Shown in pieces: positions 1-6,958 of a stretch of DNA of 11,840 nt. The notes under the pieces were generated by a model. That model did no database searches. It worked only from the letters and a program-made list of their open reading frames with translations, and was not told the DNA's origin. Made by a program: the position numbers and the translations under genes. Location of the stretch: contig CAZOJJ010000076.1 in the NCBI GenBank assembly GCA_964580105.1, positions 1-11,840 on the forward strand, written 5' to 3'. Position 1 is the first letter of the stretch, and the number at the start of each line of letters is the position of its first letter. This DNA comes from CAZOJJ01 sp964580105. GTDB taxonomy: Bacteria > Bacteroidota > Rhodothermia > Rhodothermales > Rubricoccaceae.

Positions 1-908
1 GCCTCCATGATCTCGCGGACGTGGTCGCCGGAGTTCTGCATGTCGGCCGCCTCGGTCTCGTTGAGGTCGAGCTCGACGATCTCCTTCACGCCGCCCGTGC
101 CGAGCTTCACCGGCACGCCGATGAACATGTCGGAGAGGCCGTACTGGCCGGTCACCCAGGCGGCGGCGGGGAGGATGCGGTTCGAGTCCTTCACGATGGC
201 CTCGACCATCTCGGCCGCGCCCGCGCCCGGCGCGTACCACGCGCTCGTGCCCATGAGCTGGACGATCTCGCCGCCGCCCTTCTTCGTCCGCTCGATGATC
301 TCGTCGAGGCGGGCCGGCTCGATCAGCTCCGTCACCGGCCGGGTGCCGATGAAGGTGTAGCGCGGGAGCGGCGTCATGGAGTCGCCGTGGCCGCCGAGGA
401 GCATGGCCTGGATGTCGCGGACCGACACGCCGAGCTCCATCTTGAGGAAGGCGCGGTAGCGGGCCGTGTCGAGCACGCCGGCCATGCCCATCACGCGCTC
501 GGAGGGGAAGCCGCTCTCCATGTACGCCACGTACGTCATCACGTCGAGCGGGTTGGAGACGACGATGAGGATGGTGTTGGGGCTCCGCTCGACGACCTGG
601 CGCGTGACCGACGAGACGATGTCGGCGTTGACCTTGAGGAGATCGTCGCGGCTCATGCCGGGCTTGCGCGGTAGGCCGGCCGTGATGACGGTGATGTCCG
701 AACCCTCGGTGAGGCCGTAGTCGCTCCCGCCGTGGAGGACGGTGTCGAAGCCGTGGATCGGCGCGGCCTCCATGAGGTCGAGCGCCTTGCCCTGGGCGAC
801 GCCCTCCTGAATGTCGATGAGGGCGATCTCGTTGACGATGTCCATGCGGGCGACGCACTCGGCCACGGTGGCGCCGACGTTGCCCGCCCCGACGACGGTG
901 AGCTTCAT
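1..908 (-). CDS. mdh: Malate dehydrogenase (NAD-dependent), 3' end outside window
   Basis: It interconverts malate and oxaloacetate with NAD in the TCA cycle, in the cytosol. The minus strand reads MKLTVVGAGNVGATVAECVA from the ATG at 908-906. About 302 residues are in the window; the family is about 310 long, so only a short C-terminus is missing. Visible motifs are the Rossmann glycine loop G7-A-G-N-V-G12; D32 at the end of strand 2, which favours NAD over NADP; and the substrate loop R81-K-P-G-M-S-R87. Arg at position 81 is what separates malate from lactate dehydrogenases in this fold. D147, R150 and catalytic H174 (in GGHGDSM) complete the active site. It has the LDH-like MDH layout common in Bacteroidota. 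It is divergent from the alkaline phosphatase gene, with 180 nt between the starts. The family call is secure. Confidence 0.95.
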   Translation of the reverse strand, partial: MKLTVVGAGNVGATVAECVARMDIVNEIALIDIQEGVAQGKALDLMEAAPIHGFDTVLHGGSDYGLTEGSDITVITAGLPRKPGMSRDDLLKVNADIVSSVTRQVVERSPNTILIVVSNPLDVMTYVAYMESGFPSERVMGMAGVLDTARYRAFLKMELGVSVRDIQAMLLGGHGDSMTPLPRYTFIGTRPVTELIEPARLDEIIERTKKGGGEIVQLMGTSAWYAPGAGAAEMVEAIVKDSNRILPAAAWVTGQYGLSDMFIGVPVKLGTGGVKEIVELDLNETEAADMQNSGDHVREIME

Positions 909-945
909 GAGAGGGGATGTTGGATGGGGAAAGGGGGTCGAAAAC

Positions 946-951
946 AGTATA
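946..951 (-). promoter_or_regulatory. Possible -10 element for mdh
   Basis: The minus strand reads TATACT here, 37 nt before the mdh ATG, in a locally AT-richer patch of an otherwise GC-rich spacer. No convincing -35 element is visible at the expected distance, so this rests on the hexamer alone. Confidence 0.22.
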
Positions 952-1056
952 GACCGGCGGCGTGCGGGCGGTCTCGCGGATGCCCCGAAGAAAAGGCGAA
1001 TTGAGCCCGATCGCGCCGGTTCGGCGCCCGGTAACGACGGCGAAACTCGGCCGTCG

Positions 1057-1064
1057 TACGTTGC
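1057..1064 (+). promoter_or_regulatory. Candidate Bacteroidota-type -7 element for alkaline phosphatase
   Basis: TACGTTGC resembles the Bacteroidota primary-sigma consensus TAnnTTTG and starts 32 nt before the ATG at 1089, implying a leader of about 20 nt. No clear -33 TTG is seen at the usual spacing. The same octamer occurs at 9058-9065. Confidence 0.3.
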
Positions 1065-1088
1065 AGCGTCCAACCTCCCTGCCCTCCG

Positions 1089-2420
1089 ATGCGTCGTTTC
1101 TGCCTCGTCCTGCTCGCCCTCCTGCTCGCCGCGCCCGTGCGTGCCCAGGACGCCGAGCGCCCGAAGAACGTCGTCCTGATGATCGCCGACGGGTTCGGCC
1201 CGGCGGCGGCCACGCTGGCGCGCGTCGCCGGCGGCGCCCCCCTCGCCCTCGATGCCCTCCTCGGCGGATCGGTTTCGACGAAGTCCACGGACAGCGAGGT
1301 GACCGACTCCGCCGCCGGGGCGACGGCCTACGCCTGCGGCCTCAAGACCTACAACGGCGCCATCGCCGTGGATGCCGAAGGGCGGCCGTGCCGGACCCTC
1401 CTTGAAGTCGCCGAGGCGCGCGGGTTGGCGACGGGGCTCGTCGCCACCAGCCGGGTCACGCACGCCACGCCCGCCTCGTTCGGCGCGCACGTGCTCGACC
1501 GCGGGGAGGAGGCGTCCATCGCCGCGCAACTCGTCGGGTCCGGAGTGGACGTGCTCTTCGGCGGCGGCCGGGCCTTCTTCGTTCCCGCCCCCGCCGGCCG
1601 CCGCGAGGACGGACGCGACCTCCTCGCCGAACTGGGCGCGCTCGGCTACGCCGTGGCGACGGACCGGGCGGGCTACGACGGCCTCACCGCCGCGCCCGCC
1701 GCCGCCCTTCTGGCCCCGAGCCACCTCGCCTACGAGATCGACCGCGACGAGACGGACGAGCCGTCGCTCGCGGAGCTGACCCGGAAGGCGCTCGACCTCC
1801 TCAGCGCCAGCGAGGCGGGCCGGGAGCGCGGCTTCTTCCTGATGGTCGAGGGCAGCCGCATCGATCACGCCGCGCACGGCAACGACCCGGCCGGGACCGC
1901 CCACGACGTGCTCGCCTACGACGCCGCCGTGGCCGCCGTGCTGGACTTCGCGCAGGCGGACGGGCGGACCCTCGTCGTCTCCGTGGCCGACCACGAGACG
2001 GGCGGGCTGACGCTCGGCCGGGACGACGTCTACCAGTGGTATCCGGAGGCCCTCGCCCGCATGACGGCCAGCGCCGACCGGATGGCCGAGCGCATGGACG
2101 CCGGCGAGGACCCCTACGCCGTCCTCCGCGAAGGCCTCGGCGTGGACTCCCTGACGGCCGCCGAGACGGCGGCGCTCCGGGCCGCGACCGGCCGGGCGCG
2201 CTACGCCGTGCTGACGGACCTCGCCTCCCGCCGGGCCGGCGTCGGCTGGACGACGGGCGGGCACACGGGCGTGGACGTCAACCTGTACCGGTTCGGTCCG
2301 GGCAGCGAGCGGCTGCACGGCCAGATGGCCAACGACGCCGTCGGCCGGGTACTCTTCGCCCTCCTCGGGGCCGAGCCCGAGGTGGCCGGCCCGCCGCTGG
2401 GGCCGGTGCCGGGCGAGTAA
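1089..2420 (+). CDS. phoA: Secreted alkaline phosphatase (PhoA family)
   Basis: A metal-dependent phosphomonoesterase, probably periplasmic, that releases inorganic phosphate from organic esters. The 443-residue product starts with a signal peptide (MRR, then hydrophobic 4-17), with likely cleavage after A19 (VRA-QDA). D34 (MIADGFG) is the first metal ligand, and S74 in T-D-S-A-A is the phosphorylated nucleophile. R138 matches the phosphate-binding arginine. E254, D259 and H263 (in EGSRIDHAAH), D301-H302 (VADHETGG) and H392 (TTGGHTG) are the remaining metal ligands. H125 and H260 sit where E. coli PhoA has D153 and K328, the His/His variant known from animal and marine enzymes. The ATG gives a proper signal peptide with no Shine-Dalgarno ahead of it. 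It looks monocistronic. Phosphate regulation is likely for the family, but I see no Pho box. Confidence 0.93.
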   Translation: MRRFCLVLLALLLAAPVRAQDAERPKNVVLMIADGFGPAAATLARVAGGAPLALDALLGGSVSTKSTDSEVTDSAAGATAYACGLKTYNGAIAVDAEGRPCRTLLEVAEARGLATGLVATSRVTHATPASFGAHVLDRGEEASIAAQLVGSGVDVLFGGGRAFFVPAPAGRREDGRDLLAELGALGYAVATDRAGYDGLTAAPAAALLAPSHLAYEIDRDETDEPSLAELTRKALDLLSASEAGRERGFFLMVEGSRIDHAAHGNDPAGTAHDVLAYDAAVAAVLDFAQADGRTLVVSVADHETGGLTLGRDDVYQWYPEALARMTASADRMAERMDAGEDPYAVLREGLGVDSLTAAETAALRAATGRARYAVLTDLASRRAGVGWTTGGHTGVDVNLYRFGPGSERLHGQMANDAVGRVLFALLGAEPEVAGPPLGPVPGE

Positions 2421-2436
2421 CCCGGCAGCGCTGCGA

Positions 2437-2458
2437 GGCTCGCCGTAGGCTCACCGTA
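2437..2458 (+). repeat. 11-bp tandem repeat, two copies
   Basis: GGCTCGCCGTA and GGCTCACCGTA lie head to tail with one mismatch, directly after the phosphatase gene and abutting the hairpin at 2458-2474. Confidence 0.7.
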
Positions 2459-2474
2459 GGGGCGCTGCGCCCCT
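2458..2474 (+). terminator. Possible terminator hairpin after alkaline phosphatase
   Basis: A-GGGGCGC-T-GCGCCCC-T is a perfect 8-bp inverted repeat around a single central T (in practice a 3-nt or longer loop), 38 nt past the stop codon. No T tract follows, so it may be a 3' stabilising stem or a weak terminator rather than a classical intrinsic one. Confidence 0.4.
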
Positions 2475-2514
2475 GTCGCCGTTCCGGCCACGCCCGCGCG
2501 GCACCGGACGGCCC

Positions 2515-2522
2515 TACCTTTC
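2515..2522 (+). promoter_or_regulatory. Candidate -7 element for the exonuclease-UvrC gene
   Basis: TACCTTTC matches seven of the eight positions of TAnnTTTG and starts 30 nt before the ATG at 2545. Transcription would start near 2527, giving a leader of about 18 nt. No good -33 element is visible. Confidence 0.35.
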
Positions 2523-2544
2523 ACATGCGTGCCACACCCCCGTC

Positions 2545-4305
2545 ATGCGGGGCGTGGTAGCCTGTCCGGCTCGCCCCCACCCCACGCCCTTGCGCATCGA
2601 AGAGGCCACGTTCGTCATCACCGACACCGAGACCACCGGGGCTCGGGCGGGCGAGGACCGCGTCATCGAGATCGGCGCGGTGAAGGTGCACGGCGGCGAG
2701 GTCGTAGGCCGGTTCCAGCAGCTCATCAACCCCGAGCGCCACGTCCCCCGCCGGATCACCCAGCTCACCGGCATCTCGACGGCGATGGTGTTCGACCAGC
2801 CGACGGCGGCCGAGGTGCTGCCGGCCTGGCTCGACTTCCTCGGCGACGGCGTCCTCGTGGCGCACAACCTGCCGTTCGACCTCCGTTTCCTCGAGGTCGA
2901 GCTCGACATCGCCGGGCTGCCGTCGCTGCGGAACCCGATGCTCGATACGCTCCGCCTGGCGCGGCGGCTGCTCTCGGCGCTCCCGTCGAAGGGCCTCAGC
3001 GGGCTCACGCAGCACTTCGGCATCGAGGTCAACGGCCGCCACCGTGCCCTCGGCGACGCCGAGGCGACGGCCCAACTCCTCCTCCTGTTCGTCGAGCGGC
3101 TGCGGACGGAGTTCGGCGCTGAGACCGTGGACGACCTGCTCGGCTTCCAGCGCAAGCGCTACCGGGACACCCGCCGCGAGCCGGCCCACCTCGCGCACAT
3201 CCGCGAGGCCGTCCTCCCGCTTCTGCCGGACCGTCCCGGCGTCTACTCCATGCGCGACCGGCGCGGGCGCGTCATCTACGTCGGCAAGGCGAAGAGCCTC
3301 CGGAACCGCGTCCGCTCGTACTTCGCCGCCGTGGACAACCACCCGCCGAAGACGCGCAAGCTCGTCCGCGACGTGCGCGACGTGACGTGGGAGGAGACGG
3401 GCACCGAGCTGGCCGCGCTCCTCGAAGAGTCCAGGCGCATCAAGCAGCTGCTGCCCGTCTACAACCACGCCCAGCGGCGCTACCGAGACTACCCCTTCCT
3501 CCGCCTCGACACTACGCACCCGTACCCCACGCTTTCCTGGACGCCCCGCATCCAGACCGACGGCGCCGAATACTACGGGCCGCTCGGCCGGCGCGGCCAG
3601 GCCGAAGAACTCGTCGAGCTGCTGGGCCGGCTCTACCCGCTCCGCGAGTGCGACGACGCGATCTTCCGGCTCGGCCGCCCGTGCCTCTACCACCAGATGG
3701 GCCGGTGCACCGCGCCGTGCATCGGCGGCGAGGGGGCGGCCGTCTACGGCGACGTCGTCGAGCAGGTGCGCCAGTTCCTCACCGGGCGCGACGAGGACGC
3801 CCTCGACGCCATCGAGGAGGCGATGCACGCGGCGGCGGCCAACCTGGAGTACGAGACGGCGGGCTGGTACCGCGACCAGCTGCGGCGGCTGCGGCGGACG
3901 CTCGGCCGCCAGCGCCAGATCGCCGCGCCCGTCCACGAGCACCACGCCGTGCTGGTGGAGCCGCTGGCCGAGGGACGCGGCGCCCAGCTGTTCCTCCTCC
4001 GTTACGGCCGCCTCGTCGCCCGCCTCGACGTCCCCGCCGAGCCGACCGAGGCCGACGAGGCCACTCTGCGCGGCGTGCTCCTCGACCACTTCGACCCCGC
4101 CACGCCGCCGCCCGACCGCTTCGAGCGCGCCGACGTGGACGAGATCCGCATCCTCGCCCACTGGATGCGCCTCCACCCCGACCCGGCCCGGCAGGTCCGC
4201 TGGTCGCCCACGCTGGACGCCGAGGTTTTTTTCGATACCGTTATCGCCGCCGCCCGAGCCGCCGTCCCGGATGCGGCGGAGGCCGTCGAGGAAGACGAGC
4301 TATGA
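2545..4305 (+). CDS. DEDDh exonuclease fused to UvrC/Cho-like GIY-YIG nuclease
   Basis: A predicted cytosolic DNA-repair nuclease of 586 residues. Residues 20-195 form a DnaQ-type 3'-5' exonuclease: D27-x-E29 in TDTETTG, D112 in HNLPFD, and H166 with D171 in HRALGDAE. Residues 225-310 form a UvrC-type GIY-YIG domain: G232-V-Y, then IYVGKA at 244-249, R253 and R255, and catalytic E294. Four cysteines, C369, C380, C388 and C392, match the iron-sulfur cysteines of UvrC in order and near-identical spacing. A UVR (UvrB-binding) helix pair follows at about 416-455. The UvrC C-terminal RNase H-like nuclease and HhH domains are absent, so it would make only the 3'-side incision, as Cho does. The start is uncertain: TTG at 2590 gives LRIEEATFVITDTETTG and drops 15 residues that look non-coding. 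It probably shares a transcript with the next gene, 3 nt downstream. Confidence 0.9.
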   Translation: MRGVVACPARPHPTPLRIEEATFVITDTETTGARAGEDRVIEIGAVKVHGGEVVGRFQQLINPERHVPRRITQLTGISTAMVFDQPTAAEVLPAWLDFLGDGVLVAHNLPFDLRFLEVELDIAGLPSLRNPMLDTLRLARRLLSALPSKGLSGLTQHFGIEVNGRHRALGDAEATAQLLLLFVERLRTEFGAETVDDLLGFQRKRYRDTRREPAHLAHIREAVLPLLPDRPGVYSMRDRRGRVIYVGKAKSLRNRVRSYFAAVDNHPPKTRKLVRDVRDVTWEETGTELAALLEESRRIKQLLPVYNHAQRRYRDYPFLRLDTTHPYPTLSWTPRIQTDGAEYYGPLGRRGQAEELVELLGRLYPLRECDDAIFRLGRPCLYHQMGRCTAPCIGGEGAAVYGDVVEQVRQFLTGRDEDALDAIEEAMHAAAANLEYETAGWYRDQLRRLRRTLGRQRQIAAPVHEHHAVLVEPLAEGRGAQLFLLRYGRLVARLDVPAEPTEADEATLRGVLLDHFDPATPPPDRFERADVDEIRILAHWMRLHPDPARQVRWSPTLDAEVFFDTVIAAARAAVPDAAEAVEEDEL

Positions 4306-4308
4306 GCC

Positions 4309-5016
4309 ATGACGTCGTTGATCCCCGTCCTCACGCTGCTCCTCACCCTCGGTGACACACCGGTCCACCTCGCCGTCCACGACGGGGGCGAGGGGCTCGC
4401 ATTGCTCGTCCTCCACGACGACGAGAACACGGCCGCCGACGCGGGCCGGCGGTTCGTCGAGGCGCACGGCGGGCGGCTCGTCGAGCTCCGGGCGCAGGGC
4501 GAGCGCCGCGTCGCGTTCGGCCTCGGCGGGTCGGCGCTCAGCGTGGACCCCAACCGCATCTTTACCGAAGCCGGCGTCCGCCGCACCCTGGGCGACGACT
4601 CCACGAACGCCGGGGCCGTCGCCGTCTCGCGCCTCTTCGGCGACGCCCTCGTGGCCGTCTACCGGCCGGAGGCGCTCGCCGTCACGCTCCACAACAACAC
4701 GCCGGACGATTACTCGGCGCTGAGCTACGCCGAGGGCGGCCCGTACGAGCGCGATGCCGAGGCCGTCCACCTCGCGCCCGGCGCCGACCCGGACGACTTC
4801 TTCTTCGTCACCGGCCGCGCGCTCTTCGAGCGCTTGGTGGAAGCGGGCTTCAACGTCGTCCTCCAGGACAACGAGGCCGTCACGGACGACGGCTCGCTCT
4901 CGGTCTGGGCCGCGCGGCAGGGGCTCCCGTACGTCAACGTCGAGGCCGAGCACGGCCACCTCGACGAGCAGCTGCGGATGCTGGAGGCGCTCGCCGCTGT
5001 GCTGGCGGAGGAGTAG
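4309..5016 (+). CDS. Uncharacterised protein with M14/AstE-like active-site pattern
   Basis: A 235-residue protein whose gene starts 3 nt after the nuclease stop codon, so it is probably co-translated. I do not know a named function. It has H36-D-D-E39 (an HxxE zinc motif), D80-P-N-R83-I-F-T (like the substrate-binding Asn-Arg of M14 carboxypeptidases), H128 in TLHNNT (a possible third zinc ligand, 88 residues after E39), and Y208-VNVEAEHGH217 near the C-terminus, where M14/AstE enzymes carry their catalytic glutamate. From memory, similar proteins occur across Bacteroidota as hypothetical proteins. The inference is a small zinc-dependent amide or ester hydrolase. The N-terminus (MTSLIPVLTLLLTLGD) is hydrophobic but uncharged, so it could be a weak signal peptide or part of the fold. 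Gene reality is certain, function moderate to low. Confidence 0.85.
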   Translation: MTSLIPVLTLLLTLGDTPVHLAVHDGGEGLALLVLHDDENTAADAGRRFVEAHGGRLVELRAQGERRVAFGLGGSALSVDPNRIFTEAGVRRTLGDDSTNAGAVAVSRLFGDALVAVYRPEALAVTLHNNTPDDYSALSYAEGGPYERDAEAVHLAPGADPDDFFFVTGRALFERLVEAGFNVVLQDNEAVTDDGSLSVWAARQGLPYVNVEAEHGHLDEQLRMLEALAAVLAEE

Positions 5017-5043
5017 GGCCGTGCGAAGTCGGGGCCGAACGGC

Positions 5044-5081
5044 GTTGGGAGGGCACCTCCTAGTTGGGAGGGCACCTCCTA
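5044..5081 (+). repeat. Perfect 19-bp tandem duplication in the promoter region of the WG-repeat gene
   Basis: GTTGGGAGGGCACCTCCTA occurs twice with no gap (5044-5062 and 5063-5081). Each copy holds the inverted repeat GGAGG-gca-CCTCC. The second copy ends inside the candidate -7 element. It could be a pair of operator sites or a recent slippage duplication. Confidence 0.85.
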
Positions 5082-5087
5082 TCTTCA
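5080..5087 (+). promoter_or_regulatory. Candidate -7 element, possibly leaderless transcript
   Basis: TATCTTCA resembles TAnnTTTG and starts only 12 nt before the ATG at 5092, so transcription would begin at or next to the start codon. Its first two bases are supplied by the second 19-bp repeat copy. Confidence 0.35.
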
Positions 5088-5091
5088 CGCC

Positions 5092-5469
5092 ATGTACCGG
5101 TTTCTGTTCGTCTTCTTCGCCGTCCCGCCCCTCGCCGTCCCGCCCCTCGCCGCCGCGCAACCGGGCGCCGAACCGGCGCGCGTCATTCCGGTGGAGGATC
5201 CGGCGTCCGGCCGCTGGGGCTTCCGCGCCGAAGGCGACACCGCCTGGGCCATCGAGCCCCGCTTCGACGGCGTCTGGCCCTGGCCGCACGGCCTCGTCCC
5301 CGGCTTCACCGAGGTCGAGCAGGACGGCCGGCGGGGGCTCGTTGCGCACGGCGCCGGCACCGCCCGCCTCGTTCTGACGTTCGACCCCGAGGCGGGCGAG
5401 GCCCACGTGCGGCTGGGCGACGAGCGCTTCTGGGTCAATGGCGACGGGCAGCGGGTCGACCGCGAGTAG
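5092..5469 (+). CDS. Small exported WG-repeat-like protein
   Basis: A 125-residue protein with an N-terminal signal peptide (MYRFLFVFFAV, then AVPPL twice, likely cleaved after A22 in LAAA-Q). The mature part holds a WG-repeat-like segment: G40-R-W-G-F44, then AIEPRFD at 53-59, followed by a weaker second unit (EVEQDGRRGLV, about 74-84). WG repeats (KWGfid...vipp.yd) are common in exported or envelope proteins of Bacteroidota and have no fixed enzymatic role. The signal peptide is odd in carrying two Pro-Pro pairs in its hydrophobic core, produced by a DNA tandem repeat. It seems to have its own promoter and lies 31 nt before the DinB-like gene, so they may be cotranscribed. Function unknown. 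Confidence 0.8.
   Translation: MYRFLFVFFAVPPLAVPPLAAAQPGAEPARVIPVEDPASGRWGFRAEGDTAWAIEPRFDGVWPWPHGLVPGFTEVEQDGRRGLVAHGAGTARLVLTFDPEAGEAHVRLGDERFWVNGDGQRVDRE
5117..5152 (+). repeat. 15-bp in-frame tandem repeat inside a signal peptide
   Basis: GCCGTCCCGCCCCTC is repeated exactly at 5119-5133 and 5134-5148. The 15-nt period extends from 5117 to 5152, about 2.4 copies. It encodes AVPPL twice, so copy changes would keep the frame and add or remove five residues. Confidence 0.8.
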
Positions 5470-5500
5470 CGATCTTCCGCGAACACTACACCGGTTGCCC

Positions 5501-6037
5501 ATGCGCTTCGACCTCGACGCCTCTCTCGCCATTCTGGAGCGGACGCCCGCCGTCCTCGACGCGCTCCTGCGCGGCCTGCCCGACGACTGGGTCCGCGCCG
5601 ACGAAGGGCCCGACACCTGGAGCCCGTTCGACGTCGTCGGCCACCTCATCCACGGCGAAAAGACCGACTGGCTGGCGCGCGTGCGGATCGTCCTCGACCA
5701 CGGCGAGGGCCGCCCGTTCGATCCGTTCGACCGATTCGCGCAGTTCGAGGCCAGCCGGGGCAAGACGCTGGGCGAGCTGCTCGACACCTTCGCCGCCCTC
5801 CGCGCCGAGAGCCTCGCGGCCCTCCGCGCCCTCGACCTCACCGAGGCCGACCTCGAGCGGAAGGGGACGCACCCCGAATTCGGCCCCGTCACCCTCGGCC
5901 AGCTGCTGGCGACGTGGACGGTCCACGACCTCGGCCATCTCACGCAGGTCGCCCGCGTGCTGGCGAAGCAGTACGCGGGAGAGGTCGGCCCGTGGACGGC
6001 GTACCTGTCGGTGCTGCGCGACAGGATGCCGTCGTGA
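5501..6037 (+). CDS. DinB/YfiT-fold metal-binding protein
   Basis: A 178-residue four-helix-bundle protein of the DinB/YfiT superfamily. These bind a divalent metal through histidines and include thiol-dependent S-transferases and many proteins of unknown role. Evidence: W-S-P-x-D-V-V-G-H48-L-I-H51-x-E in helix 2 and H142-D-L-G-H146 in the fourth helix region, the usual three-histidine pattern, with length close to the family norm. I chose the ATG at 5501 (MRFDLDASLAILE), where helix 1 begins; an upstream in-frame ATG at 5438 lies inside the previous gene and would add an unrelated 21-residue tail. The stop codon overlaps the start of the methyltransferase gene (GTGA), implying translational coupling. 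The substrate cannot be told from sequence. Confidence 0.9.
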   Translation: MRFDLDASLAILERTPAVLDALLRGLPDDWVRADEGPDTWSPFDVVGHLIHGEKTDWLARVRIVLDHGEGRPFDPFDRFAQFEASRGKTLGELLDTFAALRAESLAALRALDLTEADLERKGTHPEFGPVTLGQLLATWTVHDLGHLTQVARVLAKQYAGEVGPWTAYLSVLRDRMPS

Positions 6038-6903
6038 TCGTCCCGAACGCCGCGTTCGAGGCCGCCGCCGTCGGTCATCACTATGACGCGCTCGACGCGT
6101 TCTACCGGGCCGTCTGGGGCGAGCACGTCCACCACGGCCTCTGGGCGCGCGGCGACGAGTCGGTCGAGGAGGCCACCGAGGCGCTGGCGCGGAAGGTGGC
6201 CGAGGCCGCCCGCCTCGGGCCCGGCGCGCGGGTGGCCGACGTGGGCTGCGGCTACGGAGGAACGGCGCGCTTCCTGGCGAACCGCTACGGCGCCGAGGTC
6301 ACGGGCCTCACGCTCTCCGTGGCCCAGGCCGACTACGCCCGCCGCCAGCCCGTCCGCGAGGGGGCGCCTCCGCCCGAGATTCTCGCCCGTGACTGGCTCC
6401 GCAACGGCCTGCCCGACGCCCGCTTCGACGCCGTGATCGCCGTCGAGAGCACGACGCACATGCCGGAGCGCCCGCGCGTGTTCGCAGAGATGGCGCGCGT
6501 GCTCCGGCCCGGCGGTCGGCTCGTCGCCTGTGTGTGGATGACGGAGGAGGACCCGCCGGAGTGGGCCGTGCGGCACCTGCTGGAGCCGATCTGCCGCGAG
6601 GGGCGGCTGGCTGGGATGGGGTCGGCGAGCGAGAACCGGGCGTGGATGGAGACCGCCGGCTTCGAGATCGAGGCGGTCGAGGACCTGAGCCGGCAGGTGG
6701 CGAAGACGTGGGCGATCTGCCTCCGCCGCGTCGCCGCCGGGCTCATTCGCAACGCTGCATACCGCCGCTTTCTGCTGGATGCGCGCCATGGCGACCGCGT
6801 CTTCGCCCGGGCGCTCGGGCGCATCTGGCTCGCCTACAAGACCGGCGCGATGCGCTACGGCTTCTTCGTCGCCCGGCGCGGCGATTCCGCCCCCGTTCTT
6901 TGA
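6034..6903 (+). CDS. Class I SAM-dependent methyltransferase (tocopherol/sterol methyltransferase-like)
   Basis: A 289-residue methyltransferase starting at a GTG whose last two bases overlap the upstream TGA. No in-frame ATG lies near the domain start; the only upstream one (5914) is inside the DinB gene. Motif I is VADVGCGYGG (67-76), followed by AEVTGLTLS. Also present are FDAVIAVESTTHMPE and the motif III-like ARVLRPGGRLVACVW. The N-terminal YDALDAFYRAVWGEHVHHGLW and the C-terminal AYKTGAMRYGFF are typical of the gamma-tocopherol / sterol C-methyltransferase group, which methylates lipid-soluble or polyketide-like substrates. The true substrate is unknown. The last codons and the stop lie in a perfect 19-bp duplication: TGA spans the junction, and collapse to one copy would give TAG at the same codon. 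Confidence 0.88.
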   Translation: MIVPNAAFEAAAVGHHYDALDAFYRAVWGEHVHHGLWARGDESVEEATEALARKVAEAARLGPGARVADVGCGYGGTARFLANRYGAEVTGLTLSVAQADYARRQPVREGAPPPEILARDWLRNGLPDARFDAVIAVESTTHMPERPRVFAEMARVLRPGGRLVACVWMTEEDPPEWAVRHLLEPICREGRLAGMGSASENRAWMETAGFEIEAVEDLSRQVAKTWAICLRRVAAGLIRNAAYRRFLLDARHGDRVFARALGRIWLAYKTGAMRYGFFVARRGDSAPVL

Positions 6904-6920
6904 TTCCGCCCCCGTTCTTT
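6883..6920 (+). repeat. Perfect 19-bp tandem duplication at the methyltransferase 3' end
   Basis: GATTCCGCCCCCGTTCTTT occurs at 6883-6901 and again at 6902-6920. The stop codon TGA (6901-6903) is made from the last base of copy 1 and the first two of copy 2. The second copy is non-coding. Confidence 0.9.
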
Positions 6921-6958
6921 AGGGAACAGGACGGCGGCCGATACCGGATGTACCCGCC

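Noticed and set aside
21..674. Plus-strand open frames opposite the malate dehydrogenase gene
   Set aside because: They are the antisense of a gene with intact catalytic residues, and their His/Asp/Val-rich composition is typical of a shadow frame.
2521..6789. Very long open frames on the minus strand (2521-4176 and 4300-6789)
   Set aside because: They mirror well-supported plus-strand genes in GC-rich DNA, have low-complexity Arg/Ala/Gly/Val composition, and show no domain.
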